Source of the DNA: Caldilineaceae bacterium
Lineage (GTDB): Bacteria > Chloroflexota > Anaerolineae > Caldilineales > Caldilineaceae
Reading direction: 5' to 3'
DNA: 64,000 bases
Assembly (NCBI GenBank): GCA_022823185.1
Contig: JAJDXQ010000046.1
Coordinates: 1-64,000 of the forward strand
The notes under the pieces: model-generated
Databases searched by the model: none
Told to the model about the DNA's origin: nothing
Seen by the model: the letters and a program-made list of their open reading frames with translations, nothing else
Shown: positions 34,636 to 43,201 of the stretch, piece after piece
How the letters are laid out: every line of letters starts with the position of its first letter
How positions within the stretch are numbered: the first letter of the stretch is position 1
Position numbers and translations under genes: made by a program

Positions 34636-35979
34636 TTGCCAGCCCGCCCGAATATCCTGGTCATTCTGACCGATCAACAGACGCACGGCGCTCTCAGCGC
34701 GCACGGCAACCCTAACCTGCATACGCCGCATATGGACTCGCTCGTGCGGGGAGGGATCAGCTTCCGGAACGCCTACTGCGCGGCGCCCGTCTGCGGACCG
34801 TCGCGCGGCAGCCTGATGACGGGCAGGTTGCCGCACAGGACCGGTGTGGAGGTGAACGGACCCGATGTCAGGCCGGGCGTTGCAACGATGGGTGAACACT
34901 TTCGTCAAGCCGGATATCGCCCCTATTATGCGGGCAAGTTGCATCTGGGGCCGAGACCCAGTAAGGGCGTTCAGGATGACGGTGCGAAGAGAGGGTTCGA
35001 GTTTCTGTGCGACGAATACCCCGAAGGGATTCCGCCCCAACTTGGCAGCGATACCGATCCGATTTGGACGAATCACGCCGTCGAGTTTCTGCAACAGCAG
35101 AGTCCGCGAGGGGCAGAAGCCGAGAGCCCGTTTCTGCTCGTGGCGTCTCTCCATAATCCTCATGATATTTGCTACTGGGTGATGGAGTGGAGCCATATCG
35201 TGGACATTCCCGCCGACAGCGATCTGCCGCCGCTTCCCGCCAACTTCGAACCTGTAGAGGACGAACCGGGCTTTGTCAAGCTATGCCGGCATCGGACCGA
35301 GTATGGCCCCGAAATGAGCTGGACGCACGAATGGGACGAAACCGCCTGGCGCCGATACCTTTATGTGTACGACCGTCTGACCGAACGCGTCGACAGGCAG
35401 ATCGGCAGGTTGCTGGACGCGCTGGAGGAGAGGGGGCTCGCGGACGATACGCTGGTGATCCTTACCAGCGACCATGGAGAAGGCGTAGCGGCCCACCGGT
35501 GGGTGACCAAACTGATGCTCTGGGAAGAGGTCGTCAAAGTGCCGTTCGTGATGAGGCTTCCCGGTGCGATTCCGGAAAACCGGATAGACCGGACCCAGCT
35601 CGTTTCCGGGCTGGACCTGCTGCCGACTCTGTGTGACTATGCCGGGCTGGCGCCGCCCGAGGATGTGGACGGGCAGAGCATTCGCCCCGTGGTGGAGAAC
35701 CCGGCGCTGCCAGGTCGGGCCAGCGTCGTTACGCAGCTGCAGGCCTTCATGAGCGAGGAAACGAAGAAAGGACGCATGATCCGAACGGCGCGATACAAAT
35801 ATATCGCGTTCTCGCACGGCGAACGGCCGGAGATGCTCTTTGACCTGGAAGACGATCCCGGCGAGATGCGAAACCTGGCCAATCAGCCGGACTATGGAGC
35901 GGTATTGGCGGAGCACAGAGCGCTATTGCAAACGGAGGTCGAGAGGACGGGGGACTCGTTTGACGTGCAGGCGAGGTAG
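34636..35979 (+). CDS. Sulfatase
   Basis: A type I sulfatase of about 447 residues. The N terminus NILVILTDQQTHGALSAHGN gives the metal-binding Asp, and the catalytic signature is CGPSRGSLMTG, the Cys-type C-x-P-S-R motif requiring formylglycine conversion. Further ligands are in TSDHGEGVAAHRWVTK (about 287-302). The family C-terminal part ends in FDLEDDPGEMRNLA. It has no signal peptide. The start is probably the TTG at 34636, with GAAGGAG 8 bases upstream; the in-frame ATG at 34591 has no ribosome binding site. Likely substrates are sulfated polysaccharides. Confidence 0.9.
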   Translation: MPARPNILVILTDQQTHGALSAHGNPNLHTPHMDSLVRGGISFRNAYCAAPVCGPSRGSLMTGRLPHRTGVEVNGPDVRPGVATMGEHFRQAGYRPYYAGKLHLGPRPSKGVQDDGAKRGFEFLCDEYPEGIPPQLGSDTDPIWTNHAVEFLQQQSPRGAEAESPFLLVASLHNPHDICYWVMEWSHIVDIPADSDLPPLPANFEPVEDEPGFVKLCRHRTEYGPEMSWTHEWDETAWRRYLYVYDRLTERVDRQIGRLLDALEERGLADDTLVILTSDHGEGVAAHRWVTKLMLWEEVVKVPFVMRLPGAIPENRIDRTQLVSGLDLLPTLCDYAGLAPPEDVDGQSIRPVVENPALPGRASVVTQLQAFMSEETKKGRMIRTARYKYIAFSHGERPEMLFDLEDDPGEMRNLANQPDYGAVLAEHRALLQTEVERTGDSFDVQAR

Positions 35980-36373
35980 CGTCTTACTGTGCGCTCACGT
36001 TGCGCCTATGGCAGATGCCAAGTCTTCCCTCGTCAGTCCGTCGCCCGAAACCAGTTTAGCAGCGCCCTCGTGAGATTCTGGAAAGCCCTGTCATCACATT
36101 CCGAAAGCGAGACTTTTCGGACAACATGAAGGTACAAACACGTACTGCGCCTCTTTCGAGTCAGACGCAGTACCGCTTCGAAGGCTTCTTAGGGACGTTC
36201 AGGCGTTGCTCTGCTCTCCGCCAGCCAGCCGTTTGTCCTTAGCCAGCGATTAAGGCCCGGCGGCCTTGTCTTCCAGCTTACGACGGCCTCCAGAAGGCGT
36301 GAGTCTCGCCTCACTCATGACTCCAATTCCGGTAAGAGGACGATAGCCTGTGCCCGGTCACACTTGGCGGATT
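35980..36373. other. Intergenic region after the sulfatase
   Basis: This 394-base gap lies between convergent genes. On the minus strand a 45-codon open stretch (roughly 36059-36195) without a start codon ends RAFQNLTRALLNWFRATD; it could be a decayed fragment of a gene once downstream of the AAA ATPase, or chance. No terminator is evident. Confidence 0.35.
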
Positions 36374-37634
36374 TCATCCCAGAACGCCAGATGCAAAAAG
36401 AGTGCCCAAAGCTACTTCGCCTCGACTTCCCTGTAGCAAAGGATGCTCGGAACCAGAGACAATGTCAGTCGCGCCGGATCGGTCCTTGGCAAAACAAAGT
36501 ACATCTGCCATTTCTGCCGAATTCAGGAACATCAGCGAATGGGATGCCATCAATACCTGCGCCTCGTACAGGGAAGACAGGGAGTCAAAGGCCGTTGCCA
36601 CTGCGCAAGGATGAATGCCATTCTCCGGTTCCTCAATGAGAAAGATGCCCTGTAAATCAGGGAGATAGGCCGGCAAAGTAAGCGCTGTCAGTCGGAGCGC
36701 GCCATCTGAGACCAACCACAAAAGCACCCTCAGGTTACCTGCGTATTCGTAGACCATATAGCAATGTCTGTCTTCTGGCCGATCAACAGCTGAGATGCCC
36801 TTCAGATCAGTCAAGGAAATCTGCAAAAGGGCAATCCAGTCGCTGAACCGTTCTGGGCTTTCTTCCTGCAAACGCGCAACTGCCCAGGGCAGATTCGATC
36901 CATCCGGACGGAATCCCGTTACCCATATGGGCGGGCTGGGCTGTCTGATTCTGAGGCTGTTGAGAACCAGGCGCTGTACACCGCTGCGAAGAATTCCTCT
37001 GAACCACATGGCAACTGGAAAACCCGCTTCAACCTCTGGGAGGTTTCCAAGCGCTGACTTCTGAGGGCCCAGGCGAAACGAGGGGACCCAGCCCTTACCC
37101 GGTTGGCCATATACTTCGCTGTAGAAGTTTTCATTTCCCCCCGGCCACCTTGTTGATCACGCCTTTGATGTTCCGCTTACCCTTTGGCGTCACTAAGGTA
37201 TTCGGGGGGCATGGGTGTTGAGGAAAGAGCCGGCGGACATCAGATTTAGCCTCATACGTCTCCTTGAGCACCAGCTTCTCGGCTTTGATTTCAAACTGAC
37301 GGTGGGTCCCGTCGAAGCCAATAGCAACTTCATACCGTACTGTACCCAGTTCAGGCTTTGCGGTCAGCTCTCGAAGCGCGTCTGGGATTGACGCCTCAAT
37401 AGCCAGTTCAAACCTGTCTCCTTCACGGCGAAACAGCAGGTCCTGAGGATTGTTGGTCCGGTTTTCCAGGGCGGCCTCCAGCCCCTCGGAGACCAGGTCC
37501 TGCAAGAAGGACACGACGTCCAGAAAGGTCGTCTTGCCTGATGCATTCGGCCCGACCAAAACATGAAATGGCTTGAGCGGCCTGGAAACGTAACGCAGAC
37601 AGCGGTAGTTCAGGGCTTCAATCAGAGTGATCAC
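36374..37634 (-). pseudogene. AAA ATPase (RecF/OLD-like), frameshifted
   Basis: Two frames together encode one ATPase of about 420 residues. The N-terminal part (37131-37634) has LKPFHVLVGPNASGKTTFLD with Walker A at about 28-36. The C-terminal part (36374 to about 37130) has Walker B IFLIEEPENGIHP and the switch ASHSLMFLN. The N-terminal frame runs into a TGA just after a run of six G (six C at 37137-37142 on the plus strand). Removing one G restores a continuous reading ...VAGGNENFYSEVYGQPGK... into the second frame. So this is a +1 slip in a homopolymer: a true frameshift, phase variation, or a sequencing error. Predicted ATPases of this type (COG4637-like) often belong to defence or toxin-like pairs, but no partner is visible. 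It lies 11 bases after the methyltransferase, same strand. Confidence 0.8.
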
Positions 37635-37645
37635 GGATCAACTCC

Positions 37646-38440
37646 CTACTTTCTCCTCGTCCAGAAGGCCAGGTAAGGCGGGCTTACCGCCTTGAAATGC
37701 TCCCAGGTACCCGGCTCAGGATCGTCCTCCCATGTCGTGTGCTCGTCAAATGCCAGGATTTCGAACCCGGCATCGACCAGACAGTTGATGAACGTCTTCA
37801 TTGTATGGCGAAACTCTCTGGGGCCCGGCACATCCATCTTATTCCCGTCCTCGCTTTCCACGCCCCAGGTGTCAGTGCCATAGATGGCGACGACATCGAC
37901 CTCGCCGTCCTCGTAGATCGAGTTTGACGAATATCCGCGGACCGGGTCGTAATCGTCAGGGTCATAGGTCTGCGTATACGGATTGTGCCACTGCACGTGG
38001 TAGAGGCCGTCCGCTTTGAGAATGCGGGCCACGCCGGCAAAGACGGGCCGCACGTCTGGCACGAAGTTGATCGAGAAGGGCTGGTAGACGATATCAAAGG
38101 AACTGTCTGCGAAACGGGTAAGATCCCGCATGTCACCTTGCAGAAGGACAGGGGACAGCCCATAGTGGTCGGCGGCTACACGGTCCCGGGCCAGCTGTTC
38201 GTCCGAAAGGTCCAGCACGGTTACATGGGCGCCAAGGAGGCCCAGGGCGGCTGACTGCTGGCCGCCGCCCCCTGCGAGGACAAGGACCTTTTTGCCGCGT
38301 AGGTCACCCAGCAGACCGGCCTCGTCCACCATCTCGCGCGCCGACTCTTTGTCCAATTCCAACTTGGGCCGCGAGTAAAGGACTCCGGCCCGCGCCAATC
38401 CGTTCCAGCGTTCATGGTTGAAGCTAGAAAGCTCATCCAT
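37646..38440 (-). CDS. Class I SAM-dependent methyltransferase
   Basis: A 264-residue Rossmann-fold methyltransferase. Motif I is VLVLAGGGGQQSAAL (about 50-64), with VLDLSDEQL for the acidic residue that binds the ribose, and LQGDMRDLTRFADSSFDIVY for motifs II-III (about 97-116). The VQWHNPYTQTYDPDDYDP and C-terminal GFEILAFDEHTTWEDDPEPG segments are of the UbiE/Methyltransf_11 type. The substrate is unknown. It is the upstream neighbour of the frameshifted ATPase and 150 bases downstream of the phytanoyl-CoA dioxygenase. Confidence 0.88.
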   Translation of the reverse strand: MDELSSFNHERWNGLARAGVLYSRPKLELDKESAREMVDEAGLLGDLRGKKVLVLAGGGGQQSAALGLLGAHVTVLDLSDEQLARDRVAADHYGLSPVLLQGDMRDLTRFADSSFDIVYQPFSINFVPDVRPVFAGVARILKADGLYHVQWHNPYTQTYDPDDYDPVRGYSSNSIYEDGEVDVVAIYGTDTWGVESEDGNKMDVPGPREFRHTMKTFINCLVDAGFEILAFDEHTTWEDDPEPGTWEHFKAVSPPYLAFWTRRK

Positions 38441-38475
38441 TCTGCCTGATTCTCCATTTTCTTTCTGGTTGCGGC

Positions 38476-38512
38476 GCGCGCCACTGTCCAGTCTGTCCGG
38501 CAGTGGGCGCGC
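38476..38512. repeat. GC-rich hairpin between the dioxygenase and methyltransferase genes
   Basis: GCGCGCCACTG (38476-38486) and CAGTGGGCGCGC (38501-38512) pair with one bulged G around a 14-base loop. It lacks a T-tract; it may be a weak terminator for the dioxygenase unit. Confidence 0.4.
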
Positions 38513-38590
38513 TTGGGACTCTGATAAAGTTAAAGCTGAAGACGACTTCTCTTGCGATTGAACCTGGATCAGTTCTTGACTTAACCGGAC

Positions 38591-39382
38591 TCAGCTTGCC
38601 GACTTCTGCCCAATCAGTTCATCCCAGCAGGCGCGCCGAATGGTTCTTTCCTTGTAATGGTCGCTCTGCGAGACGCCCAGGGGGTTGCCGAAGGAAAGGA
38701 TGTTGCCGGCGTCCTCCGCCTTATCGCGGGCATTCCAATCACGTGGTCGATTCAGCGCTTCGGGGTCATGGTTCCACGTCGGGGCGCTGTTCTCGCTGGC
38801 GCGGTTAAAGAGGAACTTGATCATGTGGCGCTTGACACTCGAGCTGTTGCTGGCCGTGCCGTGCCACAGGTCATAGTGGGTGAAGGCGACGGAGCCTGCC
38901 GCCACGGTCAAAGGCACCTGCCCGCGGATGTTCGTATAGGTGGCCATCCTGTCGGTCGGGGCATTGCGAAACTGTGTTCCGGGCACAATGACGGTTGGGC
39001 CCATATCCGCCGTGATGGTATGAGGATAGTACAGCCCCAACAGGCGATCGATCTGCGTGCCGCGGTTGTTTGTACTGTCCTGATGCCACTGCATGGAGCC
39101 GGAGCCTGGCAGTTTACAGTGCCAGTGGCGGTGGGCGTTTACGCTGTAGTCCTCACCCAACAGGCTGATGAGAACGCCCTTGACCTGGGGGTGCTCGAGA
39201 ACCTGCCAGAGCTCGGGAACGGTCTCGGTGATTGCGTCGCCGGGATTGGCATCGAGCGCGTCCAGCCTGTCGGCAACCCGCTCGTTCAATCCCGCGGGCA
39301 GGTCCGGTTCGACGACATGGTAGCCGTTGACAAGAAAGCGGGCCACGTCAACGTCATTGAGCAGGTATTCGGCGCTGATCAT
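38591..39382 (-). CDS. Phytanoyl-CoA dioxygenase (PhyH) family protein
   Basis: A 263-residue Fe(II)/2-oxoglutarate-dependent hydroxylase. The iron triad reads as H-x-D in MQWHQDSTNNRGTQ (about 98-111) and the distal His in HYDLWHGTASNSSSVKR (about 170-186), with the Arg that binds 2-oxoglutarate nearby. PhyH proteins hydroxylate fatty acyl-CoAs in eukaryotes, but the bacterial members are mostly unassigned and include ectoine hydroxylase and natural product enzymes. Its ATG overlaps the stop of the small upstream gene by four bases, so the two are translationally coupled. Expansions of this family are typical of sponge-associated bacteria. Confidence 0.88.
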   Translation of the reverse strand: MISAEYLLNDVDVARFLVNGYHVVEPDLPAGLNERVADRLDALDANPGDAITETVPELWQVLEHPQVKGVLISLLGEDYSVNAHRHWHCKLPGSGSMQWHQDSTNNRGTQIDRLLGLYYPHTITADMGPTVIVPGTQFRNAPTDRMATYTNIRGQVPLTVAAGSVAFTHYDLWHGTASNSSSVKRHMIKFLFNRASENSAPTWNHDPEALNRPRDWNARDKAEDAGNILSFGNPLGVSQSDHYKERTIRRACWDELIGQKSAS

Positions 39383-39663
39383 GATATTGCCTCCAGTTTC
39401 TGCAGGATGAATTCGTAGCCGACTACATCCAGGTCTGTGTCGCTGAAGGGGGACTGCAAGTGTGGGAACTGCACAATCTGCCAGCCTTCAACCAGGGCGT
39501 CATGGACGGTCTGATACGGCCAAGCAAACTCTCCGCCGCTGATTTCCACCTGGAATCCCTCCACCGGTTCGATTAGAGTGTATCCCAGAATCTCTGAGAA
39601 GACGCTTGGCGTGCGTGCGTGCAAATACAGCAGTCGCTGGCGGGTCTGATTGTCGGTATCCAT
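39379..39663 (-). CDS. Small hypothetical protein coupled to the PhyH protein
   Basis: I do not recognise a family. About 94 residues, acidic, with an aromatic centre (GGEFAWPYQTVHDALVEGWQIVQFP) and an end DTDLDVVGYEFILQKLE. The build resembles small subunit-like proteins found beside dioxygenases. A TTG two codons upstream (39669) could also start it. The overlap ATGA with the dioxygenase suggests the two proteins work together. Confidence 0.65.
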   Translation of the reverse strand: MDTDNQTRQRLLYLHARTPSVFSEILGYTLIEPVEGFQVEISGGEFAWPYQTVHDALVEGWQIVQFPHLQSPFSDTDLDVVGYEFILQKLEAIS

Positions 39664-39950
39664 CTGCAATCCGTTTCTGTCGTGATCGTGGAGCTCTTGG
39701 TAACAGGGGTCAATTATATGTGACGGTCACTGCGCCCGCAAGCTCTGCAGGGAACGCTGGTCTACGAAAGAGGCTCCTGGCGCCAGGACGGGCGCCTTGC
39801 CGACTGGTCGGACACGGCGCCGCAGTCAACCACGGCGGCGCCTCTGCCGTCCCTCGCCGTCGTTGACGTAAGGCCCGCAAGACGGTAGAATCTGCGGTAT
39901 CAGGCGGACGAATTGAATTCCTTGCAGCAAGGGCGGGAGAGCGGAGCGCG

Positions 39951-41117
39951 ATGACGTCAGATGCCGGCGGGCAGCAGTTGCAAGCGGGCGCAACCGGAAA
40001 CGGCCAAAGTCCGGGAAATCTTGATAGCGGCGCGCTTCAGCAAACTCGAAACGGGCGTCGTTCTGCAACTAGGCAAGCAGTGATCGACTGCGACATTCAC
40101 AACGAGGTGTCGTCGATCGAACAGCTGATGCCCTATCTGGCCGACCACTGGCAGGATTACATCCGCGAATCCGCCTTTGTGGGCCCCCATGCCAATGACT
40201 ATCCACGCGGCGCGCCCACATCGGCGCGGCCTGGCAGCCTGCCCCCCCAAGGAGGCCAGGCCGGAGGAACACTGCGACTGGTACGGGAGCAGGCGCTGGA
40301 CCCCTGGGACACTGAAGTCGGCATTCTCAACTGTTCTTACCGGGTGCAGAGCGTAAAGCAGGAGGACCTTGCCGCTGACCTGGCGACCGCGGCCAACCGG
40401 TGGCAGATCGAAGAGTGGCTGGAACCGGAACCGCGGCTGCGGGGTTCGCTGGTTGCGCCAAGTCAGACGCCAGCGCGAGCTGCGGAGGAGATTCGCCGCT
40501 TCGGGGACCATCCGCAATTCGTGCAGGTGGTCCTGCCGGTACGCTCTTACATCCCCTACGGCAACCGGTTCTACGATCCACTCTATGCGGCGGCGGTCGA
40601 GAAGGATCTGGTCGTCGGGATCAACTTCGGCGGCGCGCCCGGCCATCCGCCGACACCTGTGGGCTGGCCCTCCACCTATCTTGAAGAGTATGCCGGCATG
40701 GCGCAGGTTTTCCAGTCCCAGGTCATCAGCATCATTGCCGAGGGCGTGTTCGACCGATTTCCCGAACTGCGAATCGCGCTCATCGAAGGCGGTTTCGGTT
40801 GGATGCCCTCCCTGATGTGGCGCCTGGACAAAGAGTGGAAGGGGCTGCGCTCCAATACGCCGTGGGTCAGGCGTCCGCCCTCAGACTACATCCGGGAGCG
40901 CATGCGACTTACCGTGCAGCCGGTTGGGGCTCCGCACGACCCTCGTTTCATACTGCAAACGATCGAACAGATGGAATCGGATTCGATGCTCATGTTTGCA
41001 ACGGACTACCCGCACTGGCACTATGACGACGACGATGAGGCCTGGCCGTTCACCTTGCCCGAGCCGCTCAACGCAAACATCTGGTCGGAAACTGCCCGTT
41101 CATTCTATCGACTGTAG
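39951..41117 (+). CDS. Amidohydrolase-family metal-dependent hydrolase, paralog 1
   Basis: A 388-residue TIM-barrel protein of the amidohydrolase-2 (ACMSD-like) group, whose members decarboxylate or hydrolyse aromatic acids. After a 40-residue non-conserved N terminus comes VIDCDIHNEVSS with the D-x-H metal motif (about 46-50). Later motifs are IALIEGGFGWMPSLMWRLDK and the catalytic Asp region MFATDYPHWHYDD. The strand that normally supplies a metal-binding His reads VGINFGG here, with Asn, whereas paralog 2 has GIHFGG and paralog 3 VAHIGG. This may mean altered metal use. The ATG has GGAG-type purines upstream; it leads paralog 2 by 11 bases. Another view is an inactive regulatory paralog. 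Confidence 0.88.
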   Translation: MTSDAGGQQLQAGATGNGQSPGNLDSGALQQTRNGRRSATRQAVIDCDIHNEVSSIEQLMPYLADHWQDYIRESAFVGPHANDYPRGAPTSARPGSLPPQGGQAGGTLRLVREQALDPWDTEVGILNCSYRVQSVKQEDLAADLATAANRWQIEEWLEPEPRLRGSLVAPSQTPARAAEEIRRFGDHPQFVQVVLPVRSYIPYGNRFYDPLYAAAVEKDLVVGINFGGAPGHPPTPVGWPSTYLEEYAGMAQVFQSQVISIIAEGVFDRFPELRIALIEGGFGWMPSLMWRLDKEWKGLRSNTPWVRRPPSDYIRERMRLTVQPVGAPHDPRFILQTIEQMESDSMLMFATDYPHWHYDDDDEAWPFTLPEPLNANIWSETARSFYRL

Positions 41118-41128
41118 GGAGATTCGAA

Positions 41129-42244
41129 ATGACTTTGGACCTGGAGCTTGCCGCGGAATCGAAGAGGGACGGGAATACGCGACTGGCGGTGATCGACACC
41201 GACATTCACAATTTCGATGTCTATGATGATCCTGTTTTCAACCAGGTCTTCATCGACTATCTGCCGCCGGCGTGGCGGGAGTATCACAAAACGATTGGGA
41301 TGCGCGGCCATTACGGCGGCGGGTATCCTCGCGCCCAACCCAATGCCGCCCGGACCGATGCGTGGCCTCCAAGCGGACGTCCGCCCGGCACGGATCTGGA
41401 ATTCATGCGCCAGCAGCTGCTGGATGCCTATGACATGGAATACGGAATTCTCAATCCCCTGGCAAGCGCGGGCGGGCAGGTAAATTCAGAGTATGGGCAC
41501 CAGTTGGCGCGGGCGGTCAATGACTACCAGATCGCGGAATGGCTGGAATTGGAGCCGCGTCTGCGTGCGTCGATCATGGTCAACTTTGAAGATGCGGAAC
41601 TGGCGGCCCAGGAGATCCACAGGTTGGGAGACCACGACGGCTTTGTGCAGGTGCTCCTGGTTGCCCGGACACGGGAGCCGCTTGGGCGCCGCAAATACTG
41701 GAAGTTGTATGAAGCCGCGTTGGAGCATGATCTGCCGATAGGCATTCACTTCGGCGGGCTACCCGGCCATCCGCTCACGGCTGGAGGGTGGCCTTCCTAC
41801 TATATCGAGGATCATTGCGGGATGGCGCAAGCCTTCCAGGCACAGGTCGCGAGCCTGGTGTGCGAGGGTGTCTTTGAGCGCTTTCCTGAGCTGAGAATCG
41901 CGATCATCGAGGGCGGTTTTGCGTGGATGCCTTCGCTGGCCTGGCGGCTGGACCAGAGTTGGAAGCGGCTGCGCACAGAAACGCCCTATCTGAAGAAGGC
42001 CCCGTCAGAGTACATGCGCACACACTTCTGGTTGTCCACACAGCCGATGGAAGAGCCAAGGCAAAACGAACACTTTGACCAACTGCTGGAGCAGATGGAC
42101 GGCGGACGAAAGCTGATGTTCGCCACCGATTACCCGCATTGGGACTTTGACTCCCCCGATCGAGCCTTGCCAAACTCGCTGCCAGTGGAAACTCGGCGCA
42201 ACATCATGGCCGAGAACGCCCGGCAATTTTACAAGCTCGATTAG
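41129..42244 (+). CDS. Amidohydrolase-family metal-dependent hydrolase, paralog 2
   Basis: 371 residues, same family as its neighbours, with all expected ligands: VIDTDIHNFDV (D-x-H, about 20-30), GIHFGGLPGHPLTAGGWPSY with the strand His, IAIIEGGFAWMPSLAWRLDQ, and MFATDYPHWDFDSPDRALP with the catalytic Asp. GGGAG lies 8 bases before its ATG. It is closest to paralog 1, suggesting tandem duplication followed by change of the strand residue in paralog 1. The family covers hydrolases and non-oxidative decarboxylases; substrate unknown. Confidence 0.9.
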   Translation: MTLDLELAAESKRDGNTRLAVIDTDIHNFDVYDDPVFNQVFIDYLPPAWREYHKTIGMRGHYGGGYPRAQPNAARTDAWPPSGRPPGTDLEFMRQQLLDAYDMEYGILNPLASAGGQVNSEYGHQLARAVNDYQIAEWLELEPRLRASIMVNFEDAELAAQEIHRLGDHDGFVQVLLVARTREPLGRRKYWKLYEAALEHDLPIGIHFGGLPGHPLTAGGWPSYYIEDHCGMAQAFQAQVASLVCEGVFERFPELRIAIIEGGFAWMPSLAWRLDQSWKRLRTETPYLKKAPSEYMRTHFWLSTQPMEEPRQNEHFDQLLEQMDGGRKLMFATDYPHWDFDSPDRALPNSLPVETRRNIMAENARQFYKLD

Positions 42245-42263
42245 CAGTTTTCCGGACTGAGAA

Positions 42264-43142
42264 ATGGGCGGTATTGTCCGCTTCCTGAGCACCCCTTTGG
42301 CGTCGGTGCAGGGCAAGCCCCTGTCCCTGATTGACCTGCTGATCACCGTCGGTACAGTACTCCTTTTCTACATTCTGGCGCGGGCGGCTGCCAGACTCTT
42401 CCAGAGACGGATGGAGTCCCGGCTCAGACTGACTGCGACCAACCGGCGGCTCATACGCACGACAATCTTCCTGACTGTCCTGTTTGCAGGTGTTTACACG
42501 TCTCTCTCCTCTCTCGGGGTGAATCTCTCCATCTTCCTGGTGCCGCTCAGCGCCCTGAGTATTGGGCTCGGCCTGGGTCTTCAGAATCTGGCCAGCAACT
42601 ACATAGCCGGGCTGGTCCTGATGACGGAGGGAACGATAGTGGACGGGGATGTGATCGAGGTGGATGGGATACGGGGAACAGTCCAGGAAATGAGTCTGCG
42701 GACAACGGTTGTCAAGACGTTTGGCAATACCGAGGTGATTGTTCCCAACTCGCTGATGGTGTCGCAGCGGCTGGACAACTGGACGAAGTCGGACCGGATA
42801 CTCCGCATCGAATCCCAAATCGGCGTTGCCTACGGTTCCGAGATCGGCGTCGTACACGAAATCCTGCATTCCCACATTGTTAAGCACGAGGCGGTGCTCC
42901 CCGACCCGGAGCCGCGCACTTTCTTGACTGAATTTGCGGACTCGGCTCTGCTGTTTCGCATACAGTATTGGATTGACGACCCGACAAAACGGCTCTCCTC
43001 GCTCAGCGAGATCCTGGAAGACATCTACCTCGGCCTGGGGGAGGCCGGGATTTCGATCCCCTTCCCTCAGCGAGATGTGTGGCTGAAGGGAGAATTCTCT
43101 GGCGCAGGTGTTGCCAATGCCGCTGCAATTGAAACTGATTGA
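42264..43142 (+). CDS. MscS-family mechanosensitive channel
   Basis: A 292-residue small-conductance channel protein. Three transmembrane helices occupy about 20-110 (around LLITVGTVLLFYILARAAAR, RTTIFLTVLFAGVYTSL, and the pore helix FLVPLSALSIGLGLGLQNLA). The beta domain follows with TIVDGDVIEVDGIRGTVQEM and the characteristic TTVVKTFGNTEVIVPNSLM, then the cytoplasmic alpha/beta vestibule. It lies 19 bases after paralog 2 and before paralog 3, in the same direction, so it may be co-transcribed with a catabolic cluster. Export of osmolytes or metabolites would fit, but this is inference. Confidence 0.9.
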   Translation: MGGIVRFLSTPLASVQGKPLSLIDLLITVGTVLLFYILARAAARLFQRRMESRLRLTATNRRLIRTTIFLTVLFAGVYTSLSSLGVNLSIFLVPLSALSIGLGLGLQNLASNYIAGLVLMTEGTIVDGDVIEVDGIRGTVQEMSLRTTVVKTFGNTEVIVPNSLMVSQRLDNWTKSDRILRIESQIGVAYGSEIGVVHEILHSHIVKHEAVLPDPEPRTFLTEFADSALLFRIQYWIDDPTKRLSSLSEILEDIYLGLGEAGISIPFPQRDVWLKGEFSGAGVANAAAIETD

Positions 43143-43201
43143 CCAAAACTCTGCGCCCGCCAGTTAAGCTCTCTTCCGGTCGACAGTAAGGAGACTTTTT
43201 C

